A stretch of 64,000 nt of DNA from Gilliamella apis (GCF_002142155.1 NZ_NASD01000002.1:102751-166750), one strand, 5' to 3'. Shown: positions 27,178 to 38,224, counted from the stretch's first letter. Notes: a model not told the origin generated them from the sequence alone. Numbers and translations: made by a program.

Positions 27178-28692
27178 TTATTTCGTTTTAGTCGTTTTTT
27201 GTTTGAAGCCAATATTATTATTACCAAAACATTTTTCATAATTGATGCCAGATAATTCCTCAACCACTTTGCGAGTTTCAGGGCTAACATCTTCCATTTT
27301 GCCTCCTTGTCGGATACGGGCAACTTCATTAATAATGATAGAATGAGTAGCATGATCAAGTTTCATTCGCCATGCAAAGAATGCACCAATTAAAGCCATG
27401 CCAATAACACCATATAAAATAATGCCATTAATTGCATCAATCGCACTTTGTGGTTGAATATGTGATTTCGATTCAAATCCATAAGCACTTAATATCACAC
27501 CAAGTACAAAAACAATTGAAGCTCGAACTAATTTACCGGCCATCGTCATTGCACCTGCATATACTCCTTCACGACGACGATTGGTTACCACTTCATCTAC
27601 ATCCGCAAGGAACACATATACACTCCAAGGAATATAGTAAACACCGCCAGTTCCTAAACCAAACCAAATGGTAATACCCACTACAAGCCAAGTAATATGC
27701 GGTAGATTAAAGTAATAGATACCGACATAACCTATCATTGATGAGACAACAATTAATAGAGCGATAATAAAAGGTTTTTTAAAGCCTTTTTTGGCACAAT
27801 ACATCATAAAAAAAGCAGTGGAAACTAACTGGCAAATACTACTTAATGAATTCATTGAAGCAACAAATGAACGTGGTTCACCGAGACTAAAAACAATGAA
27901 ATAGGTAAATACCGCTGTAAATAACCATTCAGCACCAAAACCAAATAAATACATGCCTAAATGTGTTCTAAATGTTTTAATACGGAAGGTGGATAGAATA
28001 TCAATAAACAGCTTTTTGATAGCCTCAAAAAAGCTATGAACTGACTCGTCTTTTACCTCATCTTTAGGTTTTTCCCAGCTATTACAATACAGCAAAATTA
28101 ACGCTAACATCATAATAGTTGCATAGGTAATTCCGGTTAATAAAAATGGGGTTGCTGATTCTTTACTATAAAAATAAAAAAATACACCGGGAATTGCCGC
28201 CCCTAAGAAGTTCGCTACTTTACCAAACATCGCTTTTGAACCAGTTAAATAAGTGCGCTCCGAAAAGTTAGAGGTCATTTCTACCGGTAATGTATTAAAT
28301 GGAATCATAATGCTGGTATAAATAATCTCAAATAAAATATACGTTATGAGGTAATACCAAAATCCCATACCATCGATCCATAGCATAGGGTAAATAACCA
28401 TTAGAGGGATGCCAATCAAAATAAAGAATCGACGTCGTCCAAATCGTTGACCTATTTTAGTTTGATAAAAATTATCAGTAATAAAGCCCATCAATGGATT
28501 GAGAATGACATCAAGATAAGTGGCAATTGAAAAAATTAGTGCAGCTTGTACCACACTTAATCCACAAAAAGTGGTATAAAAATAGAGCAACCAAGCACCG
28601 CTAATCGCTAATGCTCCACTACCTATTAAATTACCACTACCATATGAGAATCTTACTAACCATGTAATTTTATTCTCTTTTTTTTCGTTCAT
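27178..28692 (-). CDS. GPH-family sugar transporter, TogT-like oligogalacturonide carrier
   Basis: 504-residue 12-helix cation symporter of the glycoside-pentoside-hexuronide family. Typical segments are RFSYGSGNLIGSGALAISG at the N-terminus, DVILNPLMGFITDN, the RFGRRRFFILIG loop and PWSVYVFLADVDEVVTNRR. Neighbours (GH28 and UxaA/B/C) make galacturonate oligomers the likely cargo, as for Dickeya TogT. A monomer galacturonate carrier is less likely, since those are usually ExuT of another MFS branch. A hairpin lies in the 90-base gap after uxaA. Confidence 0.85.
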   Translation of the reverse strand: MNEKKENKITWLVRFSYGSGNLIGSGALAISGAWLLYFYTTFCGLSVVQAALIFSIATYLDVILNPLMGFITDNFYQTKIGQRFGRRRFFILIGIPLMVIYPMLWIDGMGFWYYLITYILFEIIYTSIMIPFNTLPVEMTSNFSERTYLTGSKAMFGKVANFLGAAIPGVFFYFYSKESATPFLLTGITYATIMMLALILLYCNSWEKPKDEVKDESVHSFFEAIKKLFIDILSTFRIKTFRTHLGMYLFGFGAEWLFTAVFTYFIVFSLGEPRSFVASMNSLSSICQLVSTAFFMMYCAKKGFKKPFIIALLIVVSSMIGYVGIYYFNLPHITWLVVGITIWFGLGTGGVYYIPWSVYVFLADVDEVVTNRRREGVYAGAMTMAGKLVRASIVFVLGVILSAYGFESKSHIQPQSAIDAINGIILYGVIGMALIGAFFAWRMKLDHATHSIIINEVARIRQGGKMEDVSPETRKVVEELSGINYEKCFGNNNIGFKQKTTKTK

Positions 28693-28730
28693 AAAAGATA
28701 CCTATATTATTTAAAAAAAAAGGGTCCCCG

Positions 28731-28754
28731 CATTAAGTCCCGAAGGACTTAATG
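28731..28754 (-). repeat. UUCG-capped hairpin between uxaA and the GPH transporter gene
   Basis: On the minus strand, perfect 10-base arms (cattaagtcc and ggacttaatg) are closed by a TTCG tetraloop in a C(UUCG)G context, one of the most stable RNA loops. A run of nine T begins 9 bases later. An outer 8-base pair of arms (atacctat at 28699-28706 and ataggtat at 28757-28764) brackets it. It could be a partial terminator or an mRNA stability element that sets the uxa to transporter ratio. Confidence 0.7.
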
Positions 28755-28782
28755 TCATAGGTATTAACTATTGAATTTATGC

Positions 28783-30294
28783 CTAGAGAGTTACGCCGCT
28801 TTTTAAGATGGCTAAATTCCTGAAATTATTGATTTCATTTCGAGTTTTTTCGCCACTAGCGATCAGAGCAATATGCTCAATAAACTCTAGCAACAAAGAT
28901 TGCATCGACACACCTTGTATAAGCTTACCGGCATTAAAATCGATCCAATTGGCTTTCTTGTCGGCCAATTGGGTATTAGTTGCAATTTTCACTGTTGGCA
29001 CAATTCCACCATAAGGCGTACCTCTTCCCGTAGTGAAAAGAACCATGTGACATCCAGCAGCCGATAAAGCCCCAGTAGCTACAGCGTCATTACCTGGTGC
29101 ACTTAGTAAATTCAAGCCATGTTTAGTTAACATTTGACCATATTTAAGGACATCAATAACTTCACTGCCGCCCGCTTTTTGGGTACAACCGAGAGACTTT
29201 TCTTCTAAGGTTGTAATCCCACCAGCCTTGTTACCAGGAGAAGGATTTTCATAGATAGGTTGATTATTTGCAATAAAATACTGTTTGAAGTCATTTATCA
29301 TATCGACGGTTTTATCGAAAGTAAACTCATCAACACAATGTGACATTAAAATATTTTCAGCACCAAACATTTCTGGCACTTCAGTAAGTACACTTGTACC
29401 ACCATGAGCAACAACATAGTCAGAAAAAAGGCCGAGCATTGGATTGGCTGTAATGCCAGAAAAACCATCTGAACCACCGCACTCCAAACCAAATTTCAAT
29501 TCACTTAAGCGCCCTAATTGGCGTTTATCTTGTTTCATAATCGCATAAAGCTCTCTTAAGTGAACCAATGCTGCTTCCACTTCATCGGTTTCTTGCTGAG
29601 CGATTAAAAATCTAACTCGAGATTCGTCGTACTCTCCTAAATCAGCCTTAAATTCTGAAACCTGATTATTTTCACAACCAAGTCCTATCACCAAAACTGC
29701 ACCAGCATTAGGATGTTTAACTAAATTTTGTAAAATAGTTTTGGTATTTTGATGATCTTGTCCTAATTGAGAACATCCATAAGGATGTTCAAGTACCGTA
29801 ATACCATCAATTGCTAATTGATTATTTAACTCATCACGAAACTGTTTAACAATTTGTTCTGCAATCCCGTTAATACAAGTTACCGTTGGTATGATCCAGA
29901 GTTCATTACGAATACCAACTTCACCATTGTTACGTCGATAGATCTGTACTTCTTTATCAGCTATCTCATGCAACAACTCATTTTTTGATAAAGTAGGTTG
30001 ATATTGGTAATCATTAATATCACTTAAATTAGTTTTCAAATTATGCGAATGAATATGCTCACCCGCTTTAATTAAGCGGGTAGCATGGCCTATTGGTAAA
30101 CCATATTTAATAATATTCTCGTTTTGCTCAATATCGTTAAGGGCAAACTTATGCCCTTGTTTAATCGGCTCTTGCAGGTCAATAACCTGGCCATCAACAA
30201 CAATATTTTTTTCATGTGCTTCTAAATCAGATAATGCTACCCCAACATTATCTTTATTATTAATTTTTATAAATTTAATCATTGAATTACTCAT
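28783..30294 (-). CDS. uxaA: altronate dehydratase
   Basis: Dehydrates D-altronate to 2-keto-3-deoxy-D-gluconate. I chose the ATG whose ATGA overlaps the uxaB stop ([16 protein letters not shown]). A more upstream in-frame ATG would give an unlikely extension, and MIKFIKI four codons in is the E. coli-like alternative. The product of 503 residues has the small N-terminal SAF-like domain (about 5-90) and the large catalytic domain. Conserved cysteine- and glycine-rich motifs seen are [39 protein letters not shown] and [11 protein letters not shown]. Confidence 0.95.
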   Translation of the reverse strand: MSNSMIKFIKINNKDNVGVALSDLEAHEKNIVVDGQVIDLQEPIKQGHKFALNDIEQNENIIKYGLPIGHATRLIKAGEHIHSHNLKTNLSDINDYQYQPTLSKNELLHEIADKEVQIYRRNNGEVGIRNELWIIPTVTCINGIAEQIVKQFRDELNNQLAIDGITVLEHPYGCSQLGQDHQNTKTILQNLVKHPNAGAVLVIGLGCENNQVSEFKADLGEYDESRVRFLIAQQETDEVEAALVHLRELYAIMKQDKRQLGRLSELKFGLECGGSDGFSGITANPMLGLFSDYVVAHGGTSVLTEVPEMFGAENILMSHCVDEFTFDKTVDMINDFKQYFIANNQPIYENPSPGNKAGGITTLEEKSLGCTQKAGGSEVIDVLKYGQMLTKHGLNLLSAPGNDAVATGALSAAGCHMVLFTTGRGTPYGGIVPTVKIATNTQLADKKANWIDFNAGKLIQGVSMQSLLLEFIEHIALIASGEKTRNEINNFRNLAILKSGVTL

Positions 30295-31760
30295 ACTATT
30301 TTGCTGCCAGCAATACATTTTTCAATTGCTTGACGCATACCACCTTCAATTATGATCGTTAAATATTGTGTTAATGTTTGCGCTAATTGCGGGATACTTA
30401 GTAGATCGTGCTGCCAATGAGCTGTATCACCTAATACAACTTGAACTAAATCTTCTAATGAACTTTTACCCTCAGCAATCGCTGTCCAACTACTATTAAA
30501 ACGTTGTAACCAAATTGCATCATCTTGTAATGGATAGTTTTGCCCATTACGCACACCACGATAAAATGCAATTAATGCAGCAAAAGAGAAGACTAAGTGT
30601 TTAGGTAATGTCCCTTTCTCTTGCTGATAATTGATCAATTGAGGAAGAATACGGGTTTTAAACTTAGTCATACTGTTTAAGGCAATTGACATCAATTGAT
30701 GTTCAATAAATGGATTTTTAAAACGACTAATCACTGAGTCAGCAAAATCAACCAATTCTTGATGAGGTAAATCTAAAACAGGAATAATTTCCTCAAAAAT
30801 AGTCTCTTTAATATAAGATAAGATCTGTGCATCATTCATTGATTCGCCAACAGTATCAATACCCGCTAAATAAGCAACTGGCACTAAAGCGGTATGTGCT
30901 CCATTTAAAATCGCCACTTTACGCTCTTTATATGGTTTAATATCATCAACAATTTTGATATTTATATCGCATTTATCTAAGCATAACTTGTCTGCCAACC
31001 ATTGAGGTCCTTGAATAACGAACAGATAAAAATATTCCGCTGAATCAATAAAATTATCTTTATAGCCCAATTCAGCTTCAAGTTCAGCAATTTGCGCTTT
31101 CGGATAACCTGGTACGATTCTATCAACTAAAGTCGAACAGAATAAATTATCATTTTCAAGCCAGTTTATGAATTTGTCTGACAAGTTCCATTGGTTGGCA
31201 TATTTCAGTACTAATTTTTTAAGTGCATCGCCGTTATAATCAATTAATTCACAAGGGATAATAATCAAACCACTTTCTTTACTACCCGCAAAGTGAACAA
31301 ATCTTTCATATAAAAATGCGGTTAATTTAGCTGGATAGCTAGTTGCAGGTTTATCGGTTAATTGGTCACTTTCAACATAACTAATGCCTGCTTCGGTAGT
31401 ATTTGAAAATATAAACTGAATATTCGGATCTTTAGCTAACTCAAGATATTCATCATATTGAGTATACACATTGATTTCATTATTCACTGAACGAATCAAT
31501 CTAAACTCCTTCACGGCTTGATTCTGTTCATTTAAACCACGAACCAGTGTGGTATACAAACCATCTTGAATACTTAATGATGGCGGAAAATCGGTATTTA
31601 ACGGTCGAACCACCACAACACCCGCATCAAGATCAGTTTTCTCATTAAGAATATCTAACTGCCAATCTAAAAATGCCCGTAAAAAATTACCTTCGCCAAA
31701 CTGAACAACACGCGTCGTATATTTTGCTCCCGGAAAATCATTTCTATTTAATGTTTTCAT
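30291..31760 (-). CDS. uxaB: tagaturonate reductase
   Basis: NADH-dependent reduction of D-tagaturonate to D-altronate, the second step of galacturonate breakdown. The 489-residue protein aligns along its length with E. coli Uxa[61 protein letters not shown], and [19 protein letters not shown] around the catalytic Lys. It belongs to the polyol-specific long-chain dehydrogenase family. It lies 47 bases after uxaC and overlaps uxaA by four bases. Confidence 0.96.
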   Translation of the reverse strand: MKTLNRNDFPGAKYTTRVVQFGEGNFLRAFLDWQLDILNEKTDLDAGVVVVRPLNTDFPPSLSIQDGLYTTLVRGLNEQNQAVKEFRLIRSVNNEINVYTQYDEYLELAKDPNIQFIFSNTTEAGISYVESDQLTDKPATSYPAKLTAFLYERFVHFAGSKESGLIIIPCELIDYNGDALKKLVLKYANQWNLSDKFINWLENDNLFCSTLVDRIVPGYPKAQIAELEAELGYKDNFIDSAEYFYLFVIQGPQWLADKLCLDKCDINIKIVDDIKPYKERKVAILNGAHTALVPVAYLAGIDTVGESMNDAQILSYIKETIFEEIIPVLDLPHQELVDFADSVISRFKNPFIEHQLMSIALNSMTKFKTRILPQLINYQQEKGTLPKHLVFSFAALIAFYRGVRNGQNYPLQDDAIWLQRFNSSWTAIAEGKSSLEDLVQVVLGDTAHWQHDLLSIPQLAQTLTQYLTIIIEGGMRQAIEKCIAGSKIV

Positions 31761-31807
31761 TACTCTAACTCTTATTTAATTACTCTAATTACAACGACTT
31801 AATACTC

Positions 31808-33220
31808 TTAACTCAATTCAATACCAAAATAGTTTTTAGCATTATCAAAACTAATATTTTTAACCATTTGTCCTAATAATTGGATATCACGAGGAGCTTC
31901 ACCATCTTCAACCCAACGTCCAATCATGCGACATAAAATACGTCTAAAATATTCATGACGAGTATAAGATAAGAAGCTACGGCTATCAGTTAACATACCA
32001 ACAAAACGACTTAATAAACCAAGTTGGGCAAGCTGTGTCATTTGACGAATCATGCCGTCTTTTTGATCATTAAACCACCAACCTGAACCAAATTGCATTT
32101 TTCCTTGAATACCTGCACCTTGGAAGTTACCAATCATTGTGCCTAGAATTTCATTATCAGAAGGATTTAAACAGTATAAAATTGTTTTAGGTAACGCATC
32201 TTGTTTAGCTTGGGCATCTAATAATCGAGAAAGAGGCTGGGCAATCGGTGAATCATTAATAGAATCGAATCCAACATCTGGCCCCATTAAATTAAACATT
32301 CTGGAATTATTATTACGCAATGCGCCAATATGATATTGTTGAATCCATTGACGTTTGTGGTATTCAACACCTAAAAAAATAAGTACTGCCGTTTTAAATT
32401 GAGCAACTTCTTTAGCGGTTAAAACCTCGCCAGATAAACGTTTAGTTAAAATGGTATCCAACTCTTTTTCAGAGGCTTCTTCATAAACAACGGTATCTAA
32501 TGCATGGTCAGAAATCTTACAACCATGAGCAGCAAAATGGTCCATACGTTTGGATAATGCCTGACAAAGCGCTTGGAAGTTAGAAATTTCCACGTCAGCT
32601 ACCGCAGAAAGTTTTTCCATATATTGGGCAAAAAATTCAGAATCAATATTAAATGCTTTATCTGGACGCCAGCTTGGTAAAACTTTAACCTCAAATGAGC
32701 TATCTTCGGCAATAGTTTTATGATGAGCTAAATCATCAATAGGATCATCGGTGGTACCGGCCATTTTAACATTCATTTTTTTCATAATGCTACGAGCTGA
32801 AAACTCTGGAGTGGCAAGCATTTCATTACAACTATTCCAAATTTGCTCTGCTGTAGTTGGTGATAATAAAACATTATCAATTCCAAAAGGACGACGCAGT
32901 TCTAAATGAGTCCAATGATATAAAGGATTACCAATGGTGTGAGGAACTGTTTCCGCCCAAGCCTTGAATTTGTCTAAATCACTCACATCAGTACCAGTAC
33001 AGAATTTTTCAGCAACACCATTGGTACGCATTGCGCGCCATTTATAATGATCACCTTTTAGCCATATGTCATACAAATTTTTAAATTGATAATCGTTGGC
33101 AATTTGTTCTGGTGGTAAATGGCAGTGATAATCAAAAATTGGCTGTTCAGCCGCATAGTCATGATAAAGTTGACGAGAAAATTCAGTATCAAGCAAAAAG
33201 TTTTCAGTTAAAAAACTCAT
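31808..33220 (-). CDS. uxaC: glucuronate/galacturonate isomerase
   Basis: Isomerises D-galacturonate to D-tagaturonate (and glucuronate to fructuronate). The start is set at ATG ([14 protein letters not shown]) because GGAG lies six bases upstream. A TTG four codons earlier is the only longer start and would include that ribosome site. The 470-residue protein has the metal-binding [13 protein letters not shown] at about residue 29, the [12 protein letters not shown] segment, and [12 protein letters not shown]. It is the first gene of the operon, behind a perfect palindrome and a CRP-like site shared with divergent exuR. Confidence 0.96.
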   Translation of the reverse strand: MSFLTENFLLDTEFSRQLYHDYAAEQPIFDYHCHLPPEQIANDYQFKNLYDIWLKGDHYKWRAMRTNGVAEKFCTGTDVSDLDKFKAWAETVPHTIGNPLYHWTHLELRRPFGIDNVLLSPTTAEQIWNSCNEMLATPEFSARSIMKKMNVKMAGTTDDPIDDLAHHKTIAEDSSFEVKVLPSWRPDKAFNIDSEFFAQYMEKLSAVADVEISNFQALCQALSKRMDHFAAHGCKISDHALDTVVYEEASEKELDTILTKRLSGEVLTAKEVAQFKTAVLIFLGVEYHKRQWIQQYHIGALRNNNSRMFNLMGPDVGFDSINDSPIAQPLSRLLDAQAKQDALPKTILYCLNPSDNEILGTMIGNFQGAGIQGKMQFGSGWWFNDQKDGMIRQMTQLAQLGLLSRFVGMLTDSRSFLSYTRHEYFRRILCRMIGRWVEDGEAPRDIQLLGQMVKNISFDNAKNYFGIELS

Positions 33221-33270
33221 TTTATTCTCCAAAAAGCAGTGATTAACTAGTAAGTTTAGATGTCAATATT

Positions 33271-33296
33271 TTGTCTTATATTAACATATAAGACAA
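33271..33296. promoter_or_regulatory. 26-base palindrome in the uxaC-exuR intergenic region (candidate ExuR operator)
   Basis: Perfect 11-base arms (ttgtcttatat and atataagacaa) are separated by taac. It covers the predicted -10 region of uxaC on the minus strand. Its place between a GntR/FadR-type regulator and the genes that regulator controls makes it the obvious ExuR site. It does not look like the TGGTATACCA-type sequence I recall for enterobacterial ExuR/UxuR, so the specificity may have moved. Confidence 0.6.
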
Positions 33297-33304
33297 CTTA
33301 AAAA

Positions 33305-33320
33305 GTTGACATACATCACA
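33305..33320 (-). promoter_or_regulatory. CRP-like site upstream of uxaC
   Basis: On the minus strand TGTGA-N6-TCAAC matches the CRP consensus at 8 of 10 positions. Its spacing to the downstream palindrome is nearly the same as in the permease-GH172 promoter. Confidence 0.45.
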
Positions 33321-33483
33321 TAATTAACCCATACCCATAATATATAAAGGGATATTTTTTTATTGAAAGTTAGCTGACAAGTATGTTTATTTGAAAAAAT
33401 TACAGTAATATTATTTAACTTAGCGCAATTAGATGTTATTTTAAAAGTCTGAGAAAACTTAAAGGAATTATGCCAACTTCACC

Positions 33484-34260
33484 ATGACCCAAGAACAGAA
33501 CGAATATCAACGACTTTATCAAGTAATCGCAACTGAACTTAAGAATCGAATTATTAATGGTATTTATCCAGTTGGCAGTAAATTACCTTCCGAAAGATTA
33601 ATTTGTGAAGAGTTAAAAGTTAGCCGAGCAGTAGTCAGAGAAGCCATTATCATGCTTGAAGTTGAAGGTTATGTTGATGCACGTAAAGGGTCTGGCATCC
33701 ATGTAATTGCTAATAGTTTGCAAAATAATATTATTACCGCCTCACAAGGTTTAAATTTTTCGACTACAGGCCCCTTTGAGTTACTACAAGCTCGGCAACT
33801 TATTGAAAGTAATATCGCCGAATTTGCCGCCACTCAAATTACTAAAGATGATATTGTTAAACTTTTAGAAATTCAGCATAACGCCAAAAAAGAAGATCAT
33901 TATCGAGATTCTGATTGGGATTTAAAATTTCATACTCAAATTGCAATGATTACCCGAAATACTGCTTTGATCACAATTGTTCAAGAAGCATGGCAGCAAC
34001 GGACATTAAATCCTTTATGGAAAAAACTTCATGAACATGTACAACAACAAGATATTGAAAGTTGGTGGGATGAACATGATAAAATTTTAGAAGCACTAAT
34101 TAATCGAGATCCTAAAGCGGCTAAATTAGCTATGTGGCAACATTTAGAAAATACCAAAAAAATGTTATTTGATGCAGCTAGCGAAGATTTCGAAACCAAA
34201 CGCGACCACTATCTCTTTTCTGATAATCCAGTTATTAGTATTAATGAAACGGAGCATTGA
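33484..34260 (+). CDS. exuR: hexuronate regulon repressor, GntR/FadR subfamily
   Basis: Repressor that senses galacturonate or tagaturonate-type intermediates. The 258-residue protein has the winged helix at about 12-78 ([23 protein letters not shown] and [15 protein letters not shown]) and an FCD effector domain. Long conserved blocks with E. coli ExuR include [31 protein letters not shown] and [16 protein letters not shown]. It is divergent from uxaCBA and shares their control region. exuR rather than uxuR is chosen because of this position and the match. Confidence 0.93.
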   Translation: MTQEQNEYQRLYQVIATELKNRIINGIYPVGSKLPSERLICEELKVSRAVVREAIIMLEVEGYVDARKGSGIHVIANSLQNNIITASQGLNFSTTGPFELLQARQLIESNIAEFAATQITKDDIVKLLEIQHNAKKEDHYRDSDWDLKFHTQIAMITRNTALITIVQEAWQQRTLNPLWKKLHEHVQQQDIESWWDEHDKILEALINRDPKAAKLAMWQHLENTKKMLFDAASEDFETKRDHYLFSDNPVISINETEH

Positions 34261-34318
34261 GAGAGTTAGTAAATAGCCAATTTAGCAGCACAGCTTAAAA
34301 ACAACTAATAAGCAAATT

Positions 34319-34350
34319 AAAACACTTTGCATTAGTAGGCAAAATGTTTT
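34319..34350. terminator. hairpin between convergent exuR and lolA
   Basis: Arms aaaacactttgc and gcaaaatgtttt pair with a single mismatch and an 8-base loop. It is placed between the two convergent stops and is A/T-flanked on both sides, as in bidirectional terminators. Confidence 0.6.
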
Positions 34351-34390
34351 AATTTCGTGAATCAGAAAAAATTAGATATTACTAAAATTA

Positions 34391-34984
34391 TTAGCGTTGA
34401 TCGTCAATTGTTACCCCAGCAGGTGGTGTAAACTTGAACTTATCCATCGTAACTTTGCCTAAAGTTTGGCGAGATAAATCATAAAAGCTGCGCTGACCAT
34501 CTTCTTCAATAATCGTGAAATTAGAAATCATGCCGGTTGGTAAAACTGAAATAACAAAATCTTGATTAGAGCCATCAGTCGGTTTTAAGGTAAAAGAATC
34601 TTGTTTACGTGTAACATGATAGGCATTCCAAATTGGATTATGATTATCAGTAATTAGCAACATTAAACGATTATCAACCGCTTTTTTCAAACTCATTACA
34701 CTCACTTGTTCAACGGCTGGAGTGTAGACCCACATATTAGTTCCATCAGAAATAATCGAAGTTTCATCAGGTTCAGTCATTGTCCAATTAAAATAATAGG
34801 GTCTTGTCACCCATAAATCACCTTTTCCTTGTTGAACTGGTTGCTTATCAGCAGTTTTCACATCTTGTGAAAAACGGGCATAAAATCCATCAATTTTAGC
34901 TAATCGTTCTTGTAACACCTCTTTATCGCCTGCCCATGCAGAAAGACTTGTAAGTAACCCAATTAACATTAAAAACTTCTTCAT
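34391..34984 (-). CDS. lolA: outer-membrane lipoprotein carrier protein
   Basis: Periplasmic chaperone that carries lipoproteins from LolCDE to LolB. The start is ATG (MKKFLMLIGLLTSLSAWA), with aagga nine bases upstream. A TTG two codons earlier is rejected. The product is 197 residues with a type I signal peptide cut after about SAWA. The half-barrel fold is shown by FSQDVKTADKQPVQQGKGDLW, RPYYFNWTMTEPDET and the C-terminal FKFTPPAGVTIDDQR. It is divergent from rarA; in E. coli lolA and rarA are adjacent in the same order. Confidence 0.95.
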   Translation of the reverse strand: MKKFLMLIGLLTSLSAWAGDKEVLQERLAKIDGFYARFSQDVKTADKQPVQQGKGDLWVTRPYYFNWTMTEPDETSIISDGTNMWVYTPAVEQVSVMSLKKAVDNRLMLLITDNHNPIWNAYHVTRKQDSFTLKPTDGSNQDFVISVLPTGMISNFTIIEEDGQRSFYDLSRQTLGKVTMDKFKFTPPAGVTIDDQR

Positions 34985-35169
34985 TACCAATCCTTATGTA
35001 TTTTGTGTAATAAAATATATTCAACAATCATCTATTTTAATAACTAATTTAGTTCAAAATATTACCGTTTTTCTGTTAGCTGTGGAAGATATTTTCTTTT
35101 CTTTTTCACTATTATTAGTGAAGCGGTATATAATAACCATATTTTGTAATTACGGGTATATAGTACACC

Positions 35170-36504
35170 ATGCCTAGTCTCTCTTTTGAATTTGGTACAG
35201 ATGAATTTAAACCTTTAGCTGCAAGGATGCGCCCACGCAATTTATCAGAATACATTGGTCAGAGCCAGCTACTGGGTAAAGATAAACCTCTACCTAAAGC
35301 CATTGAGGCGGGTCATCTGCATTCAATGATCCTGTGGGGACCGCCTGGTACAGGTAAAACCACCTTAGCAGAAATTATTGCCCATCATGCCAACGCTAAA
35401 GTTGAACGTATTTCAGCAGTTACTTCTGGTATAAAAGATATTCGAGAGGCAATAGAAAGGGCAAAAATAAACCAGCAATCTGGTGTTAGAACCATCTTGT
35501 TTGTTGATGAAGTCCATCGTTTTAATAAAAGTCAACAAGATGCATTTCTACCTTATGTCGAAAATGGTACGGTAACCTTTATCGGAGCAACAACTGAAAA
35601 CCCATCATTCGAATTAAATTCAGCACTTTTGTCTCGCGCGAGAGTATATTTACTAAAATCACTGACCAATAATGATATTGAGCAAATTTTACAACAAGCT
35701 ATGAATGATACTGATCGGGGTTATGGTAACTTAAATATCACATTACCTGAACAAACTAAACAACAGATTGCCGAGTTTGTTGGTGGTGATGCCAGGAGGG
35801 CATTAAATACACTTGAATTATTGGTTGATATGTCTGATGGTCAAGCCCTTACACCAGAATTACTAAAAGAAGTCATTGGCGAGCGTAGTGCAAGATTTGA
35901 TAATCAAGGCGATCGTTTTTATGATCTGATCTCAGCTGTGCATAAATCAATTAGAGGCTCTGCACCTGATGCCGCACTTTATTGGTATGCCAGAATCATT
36001 TCGGCTGGTGGTGATCCACTTTATGTTGCCCGTCGATTATTAGCAATAGCTTCAGAAGATGTTGGAAATGCCGATCCAAGAGCAATGCAAGTAGCACTAG
36101 CTGCTTGGGACTGTTTTACTCGAGTGGGGCCAGCTGAAGGCGAACGAGCTATCGCCCAAGCAATCGTTTATCTTGCTTGTGCACCAAAAAGTAATGCTGT
36201 TTATCTTGCATTTAACCAAGCAATGAAAGATGCCGCATCTCAGCCAGATTATGATGTACCAGAACATCTACGCAATGCACCAACCCAATTAATGAAGAAT
36301 TTAGGTTATGGAGCTCAATATCGTTATGCCCATGATGAACCTAATGCCTTTGCTGCTGGTGAAAACTATTTTCCTCCAGAAATGGCGGCAACTAAATACT
36401 ATTATCCCAACCAACGAGGAGCTGAAAAAAATTACGCAGAAAAATTAGCTTGGCTAGAAGATCAAAATAAAGCGAGTAGTATTCAACGCTATAAATCGAA
36501 ATAA
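35170..36504 (+). CDS. rarA: replication-associated recombination protein A
   Basis: AAA+ ATPase acting at stalled replication forks (MgsA, Mgs1/WRNIP1 relative). Of 444 residues, the Walker [10 protein letters not shown] is at 57-65 and Walker [15 protein letters not shown] is at about 111. Sensor 1 is [15 protein letters not shown] and sensor 2 GGDARRALN. The C-terminal tetramer domain follows, with [19 protein letters not shown] and the conserved KYYYPNQRG near the end. Full length and intact. Confidence 0.95.
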   Translation: MPSLSFEFGTDEFKPLAARMRPRNLSEYIGQSQLLGKDKPLPKAIEAGHLHSMILWGPPGTGKTTLAEIIAHHANAKVERISAVTSGIKDIREAIERAKINQQSGVRTILFVDEVHRFNKSQQDAFLPYVENGTVTFIGATTENPSFELNSALLSRARVYLLKSLTNNDIEQILQQAMNDTDRGYGNLNITLPEQTKQQIAEFVGGDARRALNTLELLVDMSDGQALTPELLKEVIGERSARFDNQGDRFYDLISAVHKSIRGSAPDAALYWYARIISAGGDPLYVARRLLAIASEDVGNADPRAMQVALAAWDCFTRVGPAEGERAIAQAIVYLACAPKSNAVYLAFNQAMKDAASQPDYDVPEHLRNAPTQLMKNLGYGAQYRYAHDEPNAFAAGENYFPPEMAATKYYYPNQRGAEKNYAEKLAWLEDQNKASSIQRYKSK

Positions 36505-36835
36505 AATTAGTAATGTAATTTTAATATTTTTTATCAATTGAAATTACATTTCATTTATTACTCGGCAAACTATAAGTTATCGATAATCCCAGCGTTCTTA
36601 TCCACATAAAAAATAAACTAATCTTAAAAAGCGTTGATATAAATCAAAAACAAAAAACCTATATTTTACAAAAACTTAATTAAAGAAACTAATATCAATT
36701 TAATGAATTAACAATCGTTTACAATTATTTGTTAGCTATAAACTATCATATAAAATATAATCAGATGTGAAATCTTATACGCAAAAAACCTTTCTAATAA
36801 ATAATTAAAGAAAAATGAAATATAGGGAATATACC
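36505..36835. other. intergenic region between rarA and the first secreted paralogue
   Basis: 331 bases. A stem of 10-base arms (aatgtaattt at 36512-36521, aaattacatt at 36541-36550) follows rarA and may be its terminator. The rest is AT-rich promoter-like sequence without a clear consensus promoter or any gene. Confidence 0.45.
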
Positions 36836-38224
36836 GTGAGTTACCTAACGAGCAGTAGATATTTAGCACTATGGTTTTATTTAGTATTATTATTCCAATC
36901 AATCCAGTCAACTGAAGCCAGCCTCTCACAAATAACGGTTAACTCAATAACAGGATCACCACCTCATTTATCACTACCATTAGAGATGAATATAGACGAT
37001 TTAAACTTATTTGGTTTAAAAGTTTATAATCAAAATTATTATGGAAAGGAGATTGATCATTTACCACTCACCAGTAACTATCCATTTAAAGATAAAGTCG
37101 CAATTGCACCAATGAAATATCCAAACGAAAATGAATACGTTGATGTTGATGGTGATGAGTTAGTTGGGTTTGAACATAATGGCAACATTCAAATGGAATG
37201 GTTTTATACCAATTCAAAAAATAAATTAGTTTCGTTTGTTCCAACAGCTGTTGATACATTTTGTTCTTTAGCTAAAAAAAATATAACTGCACCATTTAAA
37301 GTAAAATTGACTACTGATGCTTTATTACTAGTATCAAAATATGGTGAACCTGACTATTATCTCTATCCTAATGAGGAAATAATAACATCACCTTCAAAAA
37401 CTTATACCATCATGGATGATGTTGGAATTTGTTATGCCAAACCAGAATTAAAACCAAAAGAATCGGGTGCTAACACAGAATCACAATGGGATCGTGATAA
37501 TGGCTTTTTACCACAATCGACAAATGATCCTAGCAAAAATTTTCCTTCTACTGGTTTTTATGGTGCGCAATTTCAATTAATTTTGACTAATGAACAAATT
37601 GCCAAAGATTATGAATGGTCAATTAAACAAGGTGGTGAGTTAGTACAAGTTAACAAAGACGATAATACTCAAGCTGTTACGGTATCATTTGATATGCCTG
37701 ATGCTAAAGATCCAGCAAAAGCTTGGCAATATATAATGGGATCTGGTGATGGATATACGGTTATTGTTGAAGGAAAAAACCCTCAAAGAAATACCACTAT
37801 TCAATATTCATTTACTCTCGTTAAATGGTTTACCGGTTGGGATGAAAATAAAATTGGTGAACCCGGAGCTTCTATTACAACGGGGCCCAAAGTGGATGAA
37901 AGCTGTAACGCCCTAGCTGGCGGTGGAAAGTATCGTATAAGTTATACTAATGAAGTGGTTAATTCCAGCTTACAGGCAGCTAAAGCTAAATATACTCGAG
38001 AGATAGGCACCCTTTTTAGTGAATGGGGAGACCCTAGTCAAAAAGCATACCCAAATTCTTGGGCAGCTAATGATAAACAAGATGCTAGATATAAAAGAAT
38101 TTGGCTATATGATCCGGATAAACAAAAATATTGTGATTTGCATACTTATCAAGCCGTTTATCACTGTGTCGCTGAAAATGGTTTAAAAAATGGCTTATGC
38201 ACAGCAGTAGATGAAAATAACTAG
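36836..38224 (+). CDS. secreted protein with invasin-like C-terminal lectin-type domain, paralogue 1
   Basis: Function unknown. The GTG start at 36836 has an aggga ribosome site, and the paralogue also starts at GTG; an ATG 21 bases upstream is the alternative. The 462-residue product has a signal peptide (ALWFYLVLLFQSIQSTEA). The middle part has the motifs LFGLKVYNQNYYG, SNYPFKDKVAIAP, VDVDGDEL and DTFCSL. The C-terminal 80 residues (EIGTLFSEWG, KRIWLYD, KYCDLH, YHC) resemble the C-type-lectin-like end domain of invasin/intimin-type adhesins. No beta-barrel or autotransporter domain is present. Six cysteines in the mature part are shared with the second copy, suggesting three disulphides. 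Extracellular or periplasmic binding protein is the best guess. Confidence 0.7.
   Translation: MSYLTSSRYLALWFYLVLLFQSIQSTEASLSQITVNSITGSPPHLSLPLEMNIDDLNLFGLKVYNQNYYGKEIDHLPLTSNYPFKDKVAIAPMKYPNENEYVDVDGDELVGFEHNGNIQMEWFYTNSKNKLVSFVPTAVDTFCSLAKKNITAPFKVKLTTDALLLVSKYGEPDYYLYPNEEIITSPSKTYTIMDDVGICYAKPELKPKESGANTESQWDRDNGFLPQSTNDPSKNFPSTGFYGAQFQLILTNEQIAKDYEWSIKQGGELVQVNKDDNTQAVTVSFDMPDAKDPAKAWQYIMGSGDGYTVIVEGKNPQRNTTIQYSFTLVKWFTGWDENKIGEPGASITTGPKVDESCNALAGGGKYRISYTNEVVNSSLQAAKAKYTREIGTLFSEWGDPSQKAYPNSWAANDKQDARYKRIWLYDPDKQKYCDLHTYQAVYHCVAENGLKNGLCTAVDENN

Noticed and set aside
33221..33232. Longer uxaC start at TTG (MENKMSFL)
   Set aside because: The added codons are the ribosome site GGAG itself; ATG at 33220 fits the family start.
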